The notes under the pieces were generated by a model. It was not told where the DNA came from, searched no databases, and saw nothing but the letters and a program-made list of their open reading frames with translations. This document shows, in pieces, positions 40,715 through 53,540 of a stretch of DNA of 64,000 nucleotides (positions are counted from its first letter, which is position 1; the number at the start of each line of letters is the position of its first letter). Location: positions 17,771,263 to 17,835,262 of the forward strand of contig CM026391.1 of assembly GCA_014843695.1 (NCBI GenBank), read 5' to 3'. Made by a program: the position numbers and the translations under genes. Source of the DNA: Archivesica marissinica. Taxonomy: Eukaryota; Mollusca; Bivalvia; Venerida; Vesicomyidae.

Positions 40715-42030
40715 GTAATTGTCCTATTCATTGCAGCAGGGGGATGGGTGGAGTTTAACAGTTAACGGTAATTGTCCTATTCATTGCAGCAGGGGGATGG
40801 GTGGAGTTTAACAGAGTTAATGGTAATTGTCCTATTCATTGCAGCAGGGGGGGGGTGGAGTTTAACAGAGTTAATGGTAATTGTTCTATTCATTGCAGCA
40901 GGGGGGTGGGTGGAGTTTAACAGAGTTAATGGTACTTGTTCTATTCATTGCAGCAGGGGGATGGGTGGAGTTTAACAGAGTTAATGGTAATTGTCCTATT
41001 CATTGCAGCAGGGGATGGGTGGAGTTTAACAGTTAACGGTAATTGTCCTATTCATTGCAGCAGGGGTGTGGGTGGAGTTTAACAGAGTTAATGGTACTTG
41101 TTCTATTCATTGCAGCAGGGGGATGGGTGGAGTTTAACAGAGTTAATGGTAATTGTCCTATTCATTGCAGCAGGGGGATGGGTGGAGTTTAACAGTTAAC
41201 GGTAATTGTCCTAATCATTGCAGCAGGGGGGTGGGTGGAGTTTAACAGAGTTAATGGTAATTGTCCTATTCATTGCAGCAGGGGGATGGGTGGAGTTTAA
41301 CAGTTAACGGTAATTGTCCTAATCATTGCAGCAGGGGGGTGGGTGGAGTTTAACAGAGTTAACGGTAATTGTTCTATTCATTGCAGCAGGGGGATGGGTG
41401 GAGTTTAACACAGTTAATGGTAATTGTCCTATTCATTGCAGCAGGGGGGGGTGGAGTTTAACAGAGTTAATGGTACTTGTTCTATTCATTGCAGCAGGGG
41501 GGTGGAGTTTAACAGAGTTAATGGTACTTGTTCTATTCATTGCAGCAGGGGTGTGGGTGGAGTTTAACAGAGTTAATGGTAATTGTCCTATTCATTGCAG
41601 CAGGGGGATGGGTGGAGTTTAACAGAGTTAATGGTAATTGTCCTATTCATTGCAGCAGGGGGATGGGTGGAGTTTAACAGAGTTAATGTTAATTGTCCTA
41701 TTCATTGCAGCAGGGGGATGGGTGGAGTTTAACCCATTTGATTCTGGATACCGTTCAAACAGTATTTGCAAAGAACATAGAGCCATATCAGCCGCCACGG
41801 AACATGCCGTCTAATTAGGCTCTATGCTGTTTGCTATTCAGATGATCTTGCTAAGCCACTTGGCTATGTAGCAAACAACATAGATCCTGATTAGTCTGCA
41901 GTGTCACACTGTGACTGATCTGGATCGATGTTGTTTGCAAAAGCCATTAAATATATCCAGAATGAAATGGGTTAACAGAGTTAATGGTAATTGTCCTATC
42001 CATTGCAGCAGGGAAGGGGGTGGAGTTTCA
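40675..42030. repeat. 55-bp tandem array made of an exon-intron junction, about 20 units
   Basis: Unit in order: CATTGCAGCAGGGGGATGGG, TGGAGTTTAACAGAGTTAAT, GGTAATTGTCCTATT. The first 40 bp are the end of the PP2C exon ending at 40714; the rest is the start of its intron. Every unit therefore carries a copy of the 5' splice site, and TCCTATTCATTGCAG also looks like a 3' splice site, leaving 33 bp (11 codons) between the two. Some units have the shortened AACAGTTAACGG form. A MITE interrupts the array at 41733-41971, with one degenerate unit after it. Confidence 0.95.
41733..41971. mobile_element. TTAA-type MITE (family M2) inserted in the 55-bp array
   Basis: The ends are inverted repeats: CCCATTTGATTCTGGATA and TATCCAGAATGAAATGGG. 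TTAA flanks both sides (41729-41732 and 41972-41975), and removing the element with one TTAA restores the array word GAGTTTAACAGAG. This is the signature of piggyBac-superfamily transposition. Interior repeats include ATAGAGCCATATCAGCC and GTTTGCTATTCAG. No ORF. Confidence 0.92.
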
Positions 42031-42608
42031 TTTTTAGTACGTTGGAAATACAAATCTTGCAAATCTACCCTATCCAAATTCTCATTCACGTACTGCTGGT
42101 TGCCATGGTGTCTCGTCGTTGAAAGTAGTTCATAACCTGAATTGGAATTGCCCGCCTCCCGATATATGTCCCTATTCTCATTGTATATAATGAATCCTTC
42201 AGATGGAAATGATCAACCCCCCCCCCCCCATTTTAGGTCTCTCTTTTCCCCATTTCTACATCACTCTACTACAAAACAATACCTATTATACACATAAAAT
42301 GTGAATATGCATAACATAGACAAGTTATCAAAATAATTCTGTAAAAGAAATGACCTTAAATATGTGAATGTATAACTATTCATGTCAATTGTATATATAT
42401 AGCGATATCACTTATATGTATGTTGTACATTATATGTCTATAACTGGAAATAAAAGGGGTTACCCGCTAGGGGTCTCAAAATGAAAAAAAAACTCCATCT
42501 AGTAACTTTGCAGAAATCAATCGTTTTTATCATTTATGAAATACATTAGCGGGGTGTATTAGTCATCCTATGGTGACCATTCTAGTTGTATATTACATGT
42601 ATTTCCAG
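42031..42608. other. intron sequence upstream of the third PP2C exon
   Basis: No gene. Contains a C-run at 42219-42229 and AT-rich sequence. It ends in the acceptor TATTTCCAG. Confidence 0.5.
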
Positions 42609-42692
42609 GAAACTTAGCTTTATCGAGAGCCCTGGGAGACTTTGTCTTTAAGAAGAATGATAAGAAGGGACCAGATGAGCAAATTGTGACAG
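42609..42692 (+). CDS. PP2C-family protein phosphatase, exon with SRALGD block
   Basis: An 84-bp exon between TATTTCCAG and the donor ACAG|GTTTGT. With the split Gly codon it reads [20 protein letters not shown] then GPDEQIVT. This continues RVN of the previous exon in phase 1 and gives the conserved NG.LA.SRALGD PP2C block. It leaves in phase 1. The next exon, expected to hold the ACDG(I/L)WD block, was not found in the remaining sequence; it may be in the gap at 44332 or beyond the window. Confidence 0.92.
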
Positions 42693-42707
42693 GTTTGTTT
42701 GTTTAGT

Positions 42708-42925
42708 TTATACAAATTTATTTTAGCTCGATTGCGAAACAAGCTCTTACAACTTATATTAATCACTCTCGAGACCTCATTCCTGATGGAATTCATCGCC
42801 ACGAGGGAGAGAGAAGAGGCAACGTGGAATTTAAATGCCTTGCCTAAGGGCACAATCGTAATGGCTCCAGCGGGGCAAGAACTCCGGACCTTTCGCACCT
42901 GAAGCGAACGCGCTATCACGACTTC
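42708..42925 (-). mobile_element. tRNA-related SINE, family 3
   Basis: Shares TTATATTAATCACTCTCGAG, ATGGAATTCATCGCCACGAG and TTTAAATGCCTTGCCTAAGG with copies at 51735-51955 and 58497-58575. The end TTCGCACCTGAAGCGAACGC resembles a tRNA-like head on the reverse strand. Its 3'-type end is shared with family 1. Confidence 0.65.
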
Positions 42926-42959
42926 GATGTTTGTTTGACAGGTTTTATTCTCAACTTCT

Positions 42960-43370
42960 CCTTCAAAAAGTGGTAACACGCTGGACTGGTATTCCAAGGA
43001 TCGCAGGTTCGATCCTCCGTCTGACCCTAATAAAATTAACAGTCTTTCAGATGGGACGTTAAACCAAGGTCTTGTGTCGATGTGTTGGTGTGTGTGTGTT
43101 CTACGTTTATTTATTGTCACTACCGGTTGCCCATATGAGCGACGCCTCCTAAAGATATTAGTCATTTTAGATATTTGGAGGATAGTGCATGATACAGAGA
43201 GAGACCCATTCCAGAGTCTCCTCTGGTTCTTTTACGTGCACAGTGTACAGCACCGACACGAGACCTTGGTTTAACGTCCCATCTGAATGACTATTAATTT
43301 TATTATGGTCAGACGGGGGATCGTACCTGCGATCCCTGGATTACCAGTCCAGCGTGTTACCACTGGTCTA
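42960..43370. mobile_element. two SINE-like copies in inverted orientation (fold-back)
   Basis: 42965-43080 and 43250-43365 are reverse complements over about 110 bp (for example TTCAGATGGGACGTTAAACC versus GGTTTAACGTCCCATCTGAA). Each has a tRNA-like block with CGCAGGTTCGATCC or its complement. The 170-bp spacer contains ACCGGTTGCCCATATGAGCG, also found at 36623. Confidence 0.75.
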
Positions 43371-43574
43371 CAGAACAGGTCTGTGTCTGCTGCTTGTTTC
43401 TGTGTATCGGTCTGTCTGTGATTCCCTTGGCTCTTGGCTGGCTGCTTAACACAGGATTTTAACTGTATGCACAATAAAATAGAGATAGCATTAATTGGAA
43501 TTAAGGAAACGCAAAATCGTGCAAAACAGTTTTTTTTGTTAATTCTAGTAATATCGTAAAAAAAATTGAATTAA

Positions 43575-43790
43575 TTAATTGACCGATTCTTGTATACAAT
43601 GAACAAACCTTTCCTAAGCAGCCAACCAAGAGAATCACGAAAGTGGCTGCTTAGCACAGGTGGCTGCTTAATAGAGGTCAAATGTATAATAAAGTAACAT
43701 ATTGAGAATCTGGAAAGTGGCTGCTTAATACAGGTTGGCTGCTTAAAAGAGGTGATCACTAACGCAGGTTTTACTGTACCGGTAGTCATT
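43575..43790 (-). mobile_element. MITE family M4 (AGCAGCCA-rich, terminal CAGTCAAACCTG)
   Basis: Reverse-strand copy with repeated GTGGCTGCTTA words and an end reading AGGTTTTACTGTA. Sense copies lie at 57345-57543 and 60078-60249. Confidence 0.65.
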
Positions 43791-43847
43791 TTTTAAAATA
43801 AAAACGTTTAATTTACCTCTCAATTTGTTTGAATGGTGTGGGCGTTT

Positions 43848-44331
43848 GAAAGAGGGTGTCACACTCCAGGTATATTAGTACAGAAGTTATGATCAATGAC
43901 ACATGTGTGGGCGTTTAAAAGAGGGTGTCACACTCTGTAGGTATATTAGTACAGAAGTTATGATCAATGTCACATGTGTGGGCATTTAAAAGAGGGTGTC
44001 ACATTCTGTAGGTGTATTAATACAGAAGTTATGATCAATGACACATGTGTGGGCATTTAAAAGAGGGTGTCACATTCTGTAGGTGTATTAATACAGAAGT
44101 TATGATCAATGACACATGTGTGGGCATTTAAAAGAGGGTGTCACATTCTGTAGGTGTATTAATACAGAAGTTATGATCAATGACACATGTGTGGGCATTT
44201 AAAAGAGGGTGTCACATTCTGTAGGTGTATTAATACAGAAGTTATGATCAATGACACATGTGTGGGCATTTAAAAGAGGGTGTCACATTCTGTAGGTGTA
44301 TTAATACAGAAGTTATGATCAATGACACATG
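43848..44331. repeat. ~71-bp tandem array running into a gap
   Basis: Nearly seven units with GTGTGGGCATTTAAAAGAGG, GTGTCACATTCTGTAGGTGT and AATACAGAAGTTATGATCAA. The array is cut by the second gap, so the full length is unknown. Confidence 0.95.
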
Positions 44332-45331
44332 NNNNNNNNNNNNNNNNNNNNNNNNNNNNNNNNNNNNNNNNNNNNNNNNNNNNNNNNNNNNNNNNNNNNN
44401 NNNNNNNNNNNNNNNNNNNNNNNNNNNNNNNNNNNNNNNNNNNNNNNNNNNNNNNNNNNNNNNNNNNNNNNNNNNNNNNNNNNNNNNNNNNNNNNNNNNN
44501 NNNNNNNNNNNNNNNNNNNNNNNNNNNNNNNNNNNNNNNNNNNNNNNNNNNNNNNNNNNNNNNNNNNNNNNNNNNNNNNNNNNNNNNNNNNNNNNNNNNN
44601 NNNNNNNNNNNNNNNNNNNNNNNNNNNNNNNNNNNNNNNNNNNNNNNNNNNNNNNNNNNNNNNNNNNNNNNNNNNNNNNNNNNNNNNNNNNNNNNNNNNN
44701 NNNNNNNNNNNNNNNNNNNNNNNNNNNNNNNNNNNNNNNNNNNNNNNNNNNNNNNNNNNNNNNNNNNNNNNNNNNNNNNNNNNNNNNNNNNNNNNNNNNN
44801 NNNNNNNNNNNNNNNNNNNNNNNNNNNNNNNNNNNNNNNNNNNNNNNNNNNNNNNNNNNNNNNNNNNNNNNNNNNNNNNNNNNNNNNNNNNNNNNNNNNN
44901 NNNNNNNNNNNNNNNNNNNNNNNNNNNNNNNNNNNNNNNNNNNNNNNNNNNNNNNNNNNNNNNNNNNNNNNNNNNNNNNNNNNNNNNNNNNNNNNNNNNN
45001 NNNNNNNNNNNNNNNNNNNNNNNNNNNNNNNNNNNNNNNNNNNNNNNNNNNNNNNNNNNNNNNNNNNNNNNNNNNNNNNNNNNNNNNNNNNNNNNNNNNN
45101 NNNNNNNNNNNNNNNNNNNNNNNNNNNNNNNNNNNNNNNNNNNNNNNNNNNNNNNNNNNNNNNNNNNNNNNNNNNNNNNNNNNNNNNNNNNNNNNNNNNN
45201 NNNNNNNNNNNNNNNNNNNNNNNNNNNNNNNNNNNNNNNNNNNNNNNNNNNNNNNNNNNNNNNNNNNNNNNNNNNNNNNNNNNNNNNNNNNNNNNNNNNN
45301 NNNNNNNNNNNNNNNNNNNNNNNNNNNNNNN
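44332..45331. other. assembly gap, 1000 N
   Basis: Exactly 1000 N. Left and right flanks are different tandem arrays. Confidence 0.98.
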
Positions 45332-48300
45332 TGATATACAGTGGAGAATCACCTATATGGCACTAACACACCAACATGGATATGTGATATACAGTGGAGA
45401 ATCACCTATATGGCACTAACACACCAACATGGATATGTGATATACAGTGAAGAATCACCTATATGGCACTAACACACCAACATGGATATGTGATATACAG
45501 TGGAGAATCACCTATATGGCACTAACACACCAACATGGATATGTGATATACAGTGGAGAATCACCTATATGGCACTAACACACCAACTGGATATGTGATA
45601 TACAGTGGAGAATCACCTATATGGCACTAACACACCAACATGGATATGTTATACAGTGGAGAATCACCTATATGGCACTAACACACCAACATGGATATGT
45701 GATATACAGTGGAGAATCACCTATATGGCACTAACCACCAACATGGATATGTGATATACAGTGGAGAATCACCTATATGGCACTAACACACCAACATGGG
45801 ATGTGATATACAGTGGAGAATCACCTATATGGCACTAACACACCAACATGGATATGTGATATACAGTGGAGAATCACCTATATGGCACTAACACACCAAC
45901 ATGGATATGAATAACAGTGGAGAATCACCTATATGGCACTAACACACCAACATGGATATGTGATATACAGTGGAGAATCACCTATATGGCACTAACACAC
46001 CAACAGGATATGTGATATACAGTGGAGAATCACCTATATGGCACTAACACACAAACATGGATATGTGATATACAGTGGAGAATCACCTATAGGGAACGAA
46101 CACACCAACATGGATATGTGATATACAGTGGAGAATCGCCTATATGGCACTAACACACCAACATGGATATGTGATATACAGATGAGAATCACCTATAGGG
46201 TACTAACACACCAACATGGATATGTGATATACAGTGGAGAATCGCCTATATGGCACTAACAGTAACACACCAACATGGATGTGATATACGGTGGAGAATC
46301 ACCTATACGGCACTAACACACAAACATGGATATGTGATATACAGTGGAGAATCACCTATATGGCACTAACACACCAACATGGATATGTGATATACAGTGG
46401 AGAATCACCTATATGGCACTAACACACCAACATGGATATGTGATATACAGTGGAGAATCACCTATATGGCACTAACTCACCAACATGGATATGTGATATA
46501 CAGTGAAGAATCACCTATATGGCACTAACACACCAACATGGATATGTGATATACAGTGGAGAATCACCTATATGGCACTAACACACCAACATGGATATGT
46601 GATATACAGTGGAGAATCACCTATATGGCACTAACACACAACATGGATATGTGATATACAGTGGAGAATCACTATATGGCACTAACACACCAACATGGAT
46701 ATGTGATATACAGTGGAGAATCACCTATATGGCACTAACACACCAACATGGATATGTGATATACAGTGGAGAATCATATATGGCACTAACACACCAATGG
46801 ATATGTGATATACAGTGGAGAATCACCTATATGGCACTAACACCACCAACATGGATATGTGATATACAGTGGAGAATCACCTATATGGCACTAACACACC
46901 AACATGGATATGTGATATACAGGAGAATCACCTATATGGCACTAACACACCAACATGGATATGTGATATACAGTGGAGAATCACCTATATGGCACTAACA
47001 CACCAACATGGATATGTGATATACATTGGAGAATCACCTATAGGGTACTAACACACCAACATGGATATGTGATATACAGTGGAGAATCACCTATATGGCA
47101 CTAACACATCAACATGGATATGTGATATACAGTGGAGAATCACCTATATGGCACTAACACACCAACATGGATATGTGATATACAGTGGAGAATCACCTAT
47201 ATGGCACTAACACACCAACATGGATATGTGATATACATTGGAGAATCACCTATATGGCACTAACACACCAACATGGATATGTGATATACAGTGGAGAATC
47301 ACCTATATGGCACTAACACACCAACATGGATATGTGATATACGGTGGAGAATCACCTATATGGCACTAACACACCAACATGGATATGTGATATACGGTGG
47401 AGAATCACCTATATGGCACTAACACACCAACATGGATATGTGATGTACAGTGGAGAATCACCTATATGGCACTAACACACCAACATGGATATGTGATATG
47501 CAGTGGAGAATCACCTATATGGCACTAACACACCAACATGGATATGTGATATACAGTGGAGAATCACCTATATGGCACTAACACACCAACATGGATATGT
47601 GATATACAGTGGAGAATCACCTATATGGCACTAACACACCAACATGGATATGTGATATAAAGTGGAGAATCACCTATATGGCACTAACACACCAACATGG
47701 ATATGTGATATACAGTGGAGAATCCCTATATGGCACTAACACACCAACATGGATATGTGATATACAGTGGAGAATCACCTATATGGCACTAACACACCAA
47801 CATGGATATGTGATATACAGTGGAGAATCACCTATATGCCACTAACACACCAACATGGATATGTGATATACAGTGGAGAATCGCCTATATGGCACTAACA
47901 CACCAACATGGATATGTGATAATCAGTGGAGAATCGCCTATATGGCACTAACACACCAACATGGATATGTGATATACAATGGAGAATCGCCTATAGGGTA
48001 CTAACACACCAACATGGATATGTGATATACATTGGTGAATCACCTATATGGCACTAACACACCAACATGGATATGTGATATACAGTGGAGAATCACCTAT
48101 ATGGCACTAACACACCAACATGGATATGTGATATACAGTGGAGAATCACCTATATGGCACTAACACACCAACATGGATATGTGATATACAGTGGAGAATC
48201 ACCTATAGGGCACTAACACACCAACATGGATATGTGATATACAGTGGAGAATCACCTATATGGCACTAACACACCAACATGGATATGTGATATACAGTGG

Positions 48301-50345
48301 AGAATCACCTATATGGCACTAACACACCAACATGGATATGTGATATACAGTGGAGATTCACCTATATGGCACTAACACACCAACATGGATATGTGATATA
48401 CAGTGGAGAATCACCTATATGGCACTAACACACAAACATGGATATGTGATATACAGTGGAGAATCACCTATATGGCACTAACACACCAACATGGATATGT
48501 GATATACAGTGGAGAATCACCTATATGGCACTAACACACCACCATGGATATGTGATATACAGTGGAGAATCACCTATATGGCACTAACACACCAACATGG
48601 ATATGTGATATACAGTGGAGAATCACCTATATGGCACTAACACACCAACATGGATATGTGATATACAGTGGAGATTCACCTATATGGCACTAACACACCA
48701 ACAGGGATATGTGATATACAGTGGAGAATCACCTATATGGCACTAACACACCAACATGGATATGTGATATACAGTGGAGAATCACATATATGCCACTAAC
48801 ACACCAACATGGATATGTGATATACAGTGGAGAATCACCTATATGGCACTAACACACCAACATGGATATGTGATATACAGTGGAGAATCACCTATAGGGT
48901 ACTAACACACCAACATGGATATGTGATATACATTGGAGAATCACCTATATGGCACTAACACACCAACATGGATATGTGATATACAGTGGAGAATCACCTA
49001 TATGGCACTAACACACCAACATGGATATGTGATATACAGTGGAGAATAGCCTATATGGCACTAACAGTAACACACCAACATGGATGTGATATACGGTGGA
49101 GAATCACCTATATGGCACTAACACACAAACATGGATATGTGATATACAGTGGAGAATCACCTATAGGGAACTAACACACCAACATGGATATGTGATATGC
49201 AGTGGAGAATCACCTATATGGCACTAACACACCAACATGGATATGTGATATACAGTGGAGAATCACCTATATGGCACTAACACACCAACATGGATATGTG
49301 ATATACAGTGGAGAATCACCTATATGGCACTAACACACCAACATGGATATGTGATATACAGTGGAGAATCATCTATATGGCACTAACACACCAACATGGA
49401 TATGTGATATACAGTGGAGAATCACCTATATGGCACTAACACACCAACATGGATATGTGATATACAGTGGAGAATCACCTATATGGCACTAACACACCAA
49501 CATGGATATGTGATATACAGTGGAGAATCACCTATATGGCACTAACACACCAACATGGATATGTGATATACAGTGGAGAATCGCCTATATGGCACTAACA
49601 CACCAACATGGATATGTGATATACAGTGGAGAATCGCCTATATGGCACTAACACACCAACATGGATATGTGATATACAGTGGAGAATCACCTATATGGCA
49701 CTAACACACCAACATGGATATGTGATATACAGTGGAGAATCACCTATATGGCACTAACACACCAACATGGATATGTGATATATAGTGGATAATCACCTAT
49801 ATGGCACTAACACACCAACATGGATATGTGATATACAGTGGAGAATCACCTATATGCCACTAACACACCAACATGGATATGTGATATACATTGGAGAATC
49901 ACCTATAGGGTACTAACACACCAACATGGATATGTGATATACAGTGGAGAATCACCTATATGGCACTAACACACCAACATGGATATGTGATATACAGTGG
50001 AGAATCACCTATATGGCACTAACTCACCAACATGGATATGTGATATACAGTGAAGAATCACCTATATGGCACTAACACACCAACATGGATATGTGATATA
50101 CAGTGGAGAATCACCTATATGGCACTAACACACCAACATGGATATGTGATATACAGTGGAGAATCACCTATATGGCACTAACACACCAACATGGATATGT
50201 GATATACAGTGGAGAATCACCTATATGGTACTAACACACCAACATGGATATGTGATATACAGTGGAGAATCACCTATATGGCACTAACACACAAACATGG
50301 ATATGTGATATACAGTGGAGAATCGCCTATATGGCACTAACACAC
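45332..50345. repeat. 5-kb satellite of 53-bp units
   Basis: About 94 copies of a unit with GATATACAGTGGAGAATCAC, CTATATGGCACTAACACACC and AACATGGATATGT. Variants: CACC/CGCC, ATGGCAC/AGGGTAC, ACAGT/ACATT/ACGGT. A higher-order block with CTAACAGTAACACACC recurs at 46255 and 49063. The periodic ORFs are artefacts. Confidence 0.97.
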
Positions 50346-51030
50346 CGCATCCATTCAATGATACAAACATCTGCAACGTGGAGCTACACTGTAACACAAT
50401 CCTTCATTAACTATTGGCACCTGTATATGGTGCATGCATATATAATATAGAAATGTAAATAGTAGATGTAGTCTATATTTCAAGAGTTATCTCCCTTAGC
50501 AACTTGCACAGCCTCAACAAGAGAATGAGAGGCATTACTGGTTTTTCTATTACCTCCCTTGATGGATAAAGTCAGATTTATCCCGAAATGTATATTGGTC
50601 CTTTTAGTTGGAATCCTTTGTTTTTACTGATGTCGTCTAACAAGATGTTGCGTTCGGATAAATGTAATTTTATCAAAATCATGTTAATCAATTGAACGAA
50701 TTTTTACAGTAAGGTATCCATTGGATATGCTAAAGGATATATGACTAGATTTAATAATTTCATAATTATAAGACAAGAATACTGATAAAAATGGAAAACA
50801 TGTGGTGCAAAGGAAACAACGATAAAAACAGAGGAACCAATTAAGAGGACCAATATACTTTTAGGAGTAATCAGGGGCAGTAACTCACTAATGTTTCTCA
50901 TTGATTCTTTCACAACACAACTAAAGAAGGATAACGAACATGCTAAAGGAAGACTGTTGACCCTGAATTTACTATAGTCAATTTAAATAACTGACATACT
51001 CAAGGAAGAATACAGATCTCCTTTTATTTA
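50346..51030. other. AT-rich unique sequence
   Basis: No supported gene. A 69-codon hydrophobic minus-strand frame at 50704-50913 has no extension or motif and was rejected. Confidence 0.45.
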
Positions 51031-51033
51031 AAT

Positions 51034-51232
51034 CTTTATTTTATTTACAAAAATTTCAAAACCAAGCTTAAACAGCTTAATATATTGACAACTTGTTTGT
51101 GCTGATGAAAACGTATGCGTGATCATTCGTGAAGGAGGAAACCGGAGCACCACGCAGAAAACCCACCTGTTTGATTAGGCGAGCCACGTACTATATCTCA
51201 CATTCTTCAACCCGACACTGGGATGCGGAGGC
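51034..51232 (-). mobile_element. degenerate SINE, family 1
   Basis: It has AAGGAGGAAACCGGAGCACC and GAAAACCCACCTGT in the same order as the intact copies, but diverged and without a clean tRNA head. Confidence 0.6.
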
Positions 51233-51244
51233 ACTCTCGATACT

Positions 51245-51512
51245 GTGTGTATTTTATTTTTTATTTAAGTTTATTTAACGTCGCTACCGGTTTCCCATTT
51301 GAGCGACGGGCAGTTTACCTAACAACACTTTTCCTGGGCAGGCTCCAGCGGTTAACCAGTACTTGGTGCACCAACCTCCGTAAGAAACTGCCAACTTTTA
51401 CATATAAATGAGACACGGTCTGAGCGGGGCTCAAACCCGTGACCATCAGAGATGATAGGTTACAGTGGTATACAAGTCAGCGACCTTAACCCCTCGACCA
51501 CGGTGGCGGTCT
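51245..51512 (-). mobile_element. tRNA-derived SINE, family 2
   Basis: It has CAACACTTTTCCTGGGCAGG, TTAACCAGTACTTGGTGCAC and AGCGGGGCTCAAACCCGTGA, followed by a reverse-strand tRNA-like head ending in CCTCGACCACGGTGGCGG. Confidence 0.75.
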
Positions 51513-51734
51513 TCTGTGTGTATAATAGTGTATTATAGATTTATAGTCTATGCTGTTTATAAATCAGTGACCAATAATTATGTTAGTTTAGTACATAACA
51601 AGCAGACATACATGTAATACCACATTTGCCAGAGAATTTCTACACTACAATCAATTAGTTATGCTGAACGTGTTCCTTCATTTGTGTGAATGTAGAAGAA
51701 AAGCTCAATTTAATGAAATTAGGAATGTTTAATT

Positions 51735-51955
51735 AGTTTATACAAATTTATTATAACTGCGAAACAAGTTCTTACAACTTATATTAATCACTCTCGAGAT
51801 CTCATTCCTGATGTAATCCATCGTCACGAGGGAGAGAGAAAAGGCAACGTGGAATTTAAATGCCTTGCCTAAGGGAACGGCTCCAGTGGGGCACAAGCTC
51901 CGGGCTTTTCGCACCTGAAGCGATCGCGCTACCACTGCGCTATCATGACACACTG
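51735..51955 (-). mobile_element. tRNA-related SINE, family 3
   Basis: Closely similar to 42708-42925 (TTATATTAATCACTCTCGAG and TTTCGCACCTGAAGCG), with a small deletion after CCTAAGGG. Confidence 0.65.
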
Positions 51956-52107
51956 TTAAGTCAGGCAAGGAGCTTAGTACAACTAGTCCAGAAATGTTTT
52001 GTCCGTGGTTTGTTCTTCGAATGGAGAAAACAAAAGTCAAGCAAGCAGAATGCAAGAATGATACATTATACAACAAGGCAACTAGACTAGGTACAGAGTG
52101 GGGGCTT

Positions 52108-52860
52108 AGTTAACCCTTTCCTTCATAGAGATTTAGGTTAATATACTATTATATCTCCATACCAACGACAGCCATTTAACCCTTTCCTTCATAAAGATTT
52201 AGGTTAATATACTATTATATCTCCATACAAACGACAGCCATTTAACCCTTTCCTTCATGGAGATTTAGGTTAATATACTATTATATCTCCATACCAACGA
52301 CAGCCATTTAACCCTTTCCTTCATAGAGATTTAGGTTAATATACTATTATATCTCCATACAAACGACAGCCATTTAGCTATCATGCAGTGGATAAGTAGT
52401 CACCACATCTATCCCACCTGCATAGATATTACTGGGACTACATGAGATTTAGGTTAATATACTATTATATCTCCATACAAATGACAGCCATTCATAGATA
52501 TTACTGGGACTACATAGAGATTTAGGTTAATATACTATTATATCTCCATGCAAACGACAGCCATTTAGCTATCATGCAGTGGATAAGTAGTTGCCACATC
52601 TATCCCACCTCCATAGATATTACTGGGACTACATGAGATTTAGGTTCATATACTATTATATCTCCATACAAACGACAGCCATTTAGCTATCATGCAGTGG
52701 ATAAGTAGTCGCCCACCTTCATAGATATTACTGGGACTACATGAGATTCTGGCCTTTATTATGAACATTGGTTTGACTACTACATTGTCAATGTATATCG
52801 TATTGGTAATGGCGTCAAGAGGTGCTTGTATGAGGGAAAGGGTTAAAGCAGTCTGGACAA
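52108..52860. repeat. clustered copies of the TAGAGATTTAGGTTAATATA repeat
   Basis: Four short units (TTAACCCTTTCCTTCATAGA, AGATTTAGGTTAATATAC, ACGACAGCCATT) are followed by four long ones, and then a single unit of the array type TTGGTAATGGCGTCAAGAGG. This is the same composite repeat as at 36585-37952. Confidence 0.85.
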
Positions 52861-53360
52861 TTAAACAGCAACTACATGTTAGTTACTTCCATTGATAAAT
52901 TCTACCATGGCTACAGATAATATTGACAGAGTTAACATTTAAAATTAAAAAAATTTGAACTACCAGGAGTAGCCTGTTTAATTTTTCATAATATAAGTAA
53001 CAATTACATATGTAAATGTATAATATAATTTACAGTTATTTTACAATAATTTATAGATACTACATACTAATATAGTATGCATTTATTAATTTTTATATAG
53101 ACATATTTTTAAGTGATGTTAGTTTGTCTATGGATACAAACACTAATAGCACGGAAGTGTTTAGGGTGTGGTAAAACGGGTTTATGTTGCCGTGGCAACA
53201 GACAGTTTTTGACAATGCTAACATATTTTAAATTTTTTATGGTAGACATTCTAAGCTTTCCATTGATACCAAAAAAACCTCGGTCCCCCTACATGGGGAT
53301 CGAAAATCTATTTTGTACGACATCATTCAATAGCTAAAATTCTGCAAACTGACAAGGTTA
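52861..53360. other. AT-rich unique sequence
   Basis: No gene supported. A 74-codon ORF at 53113-53337 is unremarkable. Confidence 0.4.
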
Positions 53361-53540
53361 ACACTTAACCCCCGGCGGAATAAAATTTGACGGAATGTGC
53401 AAACAACATGCATTTTAGATCCAGATCAGGATCTATGTAGCTTGCTATTCATACAATCATAGCTCCACTATCCGAATAGCAAACATCATAGTTTGCAGAA
53501 GTGACGTTAGATGTAGTTGGCAGGTTAAGGGTTAACAAAA
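53361..53540. mobile_element. probable diverged TTAA MITE related to M2
   Basis: Bounded by TTAACCCCCGGCGG and GGCAGGTTAAGGGTTAAC. Inside are AACATGCATTTTAGATCCAG and GCTTGCTATTCATACAATC, which resemble the interior of the copy at 41733. The ends are too diverged to be sure. Confidence 0.5.

Noticed and set aside
45332..50345. ORFs such as 46609-46998 and 47609-47845 (MENHLYGTNT pattern)
   Set aside because: Periodic translation of the 53-bp satellite. The similarity of WRITYMALT to the PP2C WRINMEDAH motif was considered, but the array lies after the GDSRAV and SRALGD exons and carries no splice sites in suitable positions.
50704..50913. Hydrophobic minus-strand ORF resembling the end of a seven-helix receptor
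   Set aside because: Only 69 codons, stops immediately upstream, no NPxxY motif and no splice sites; AT-rich DNA gives such frames by chance.
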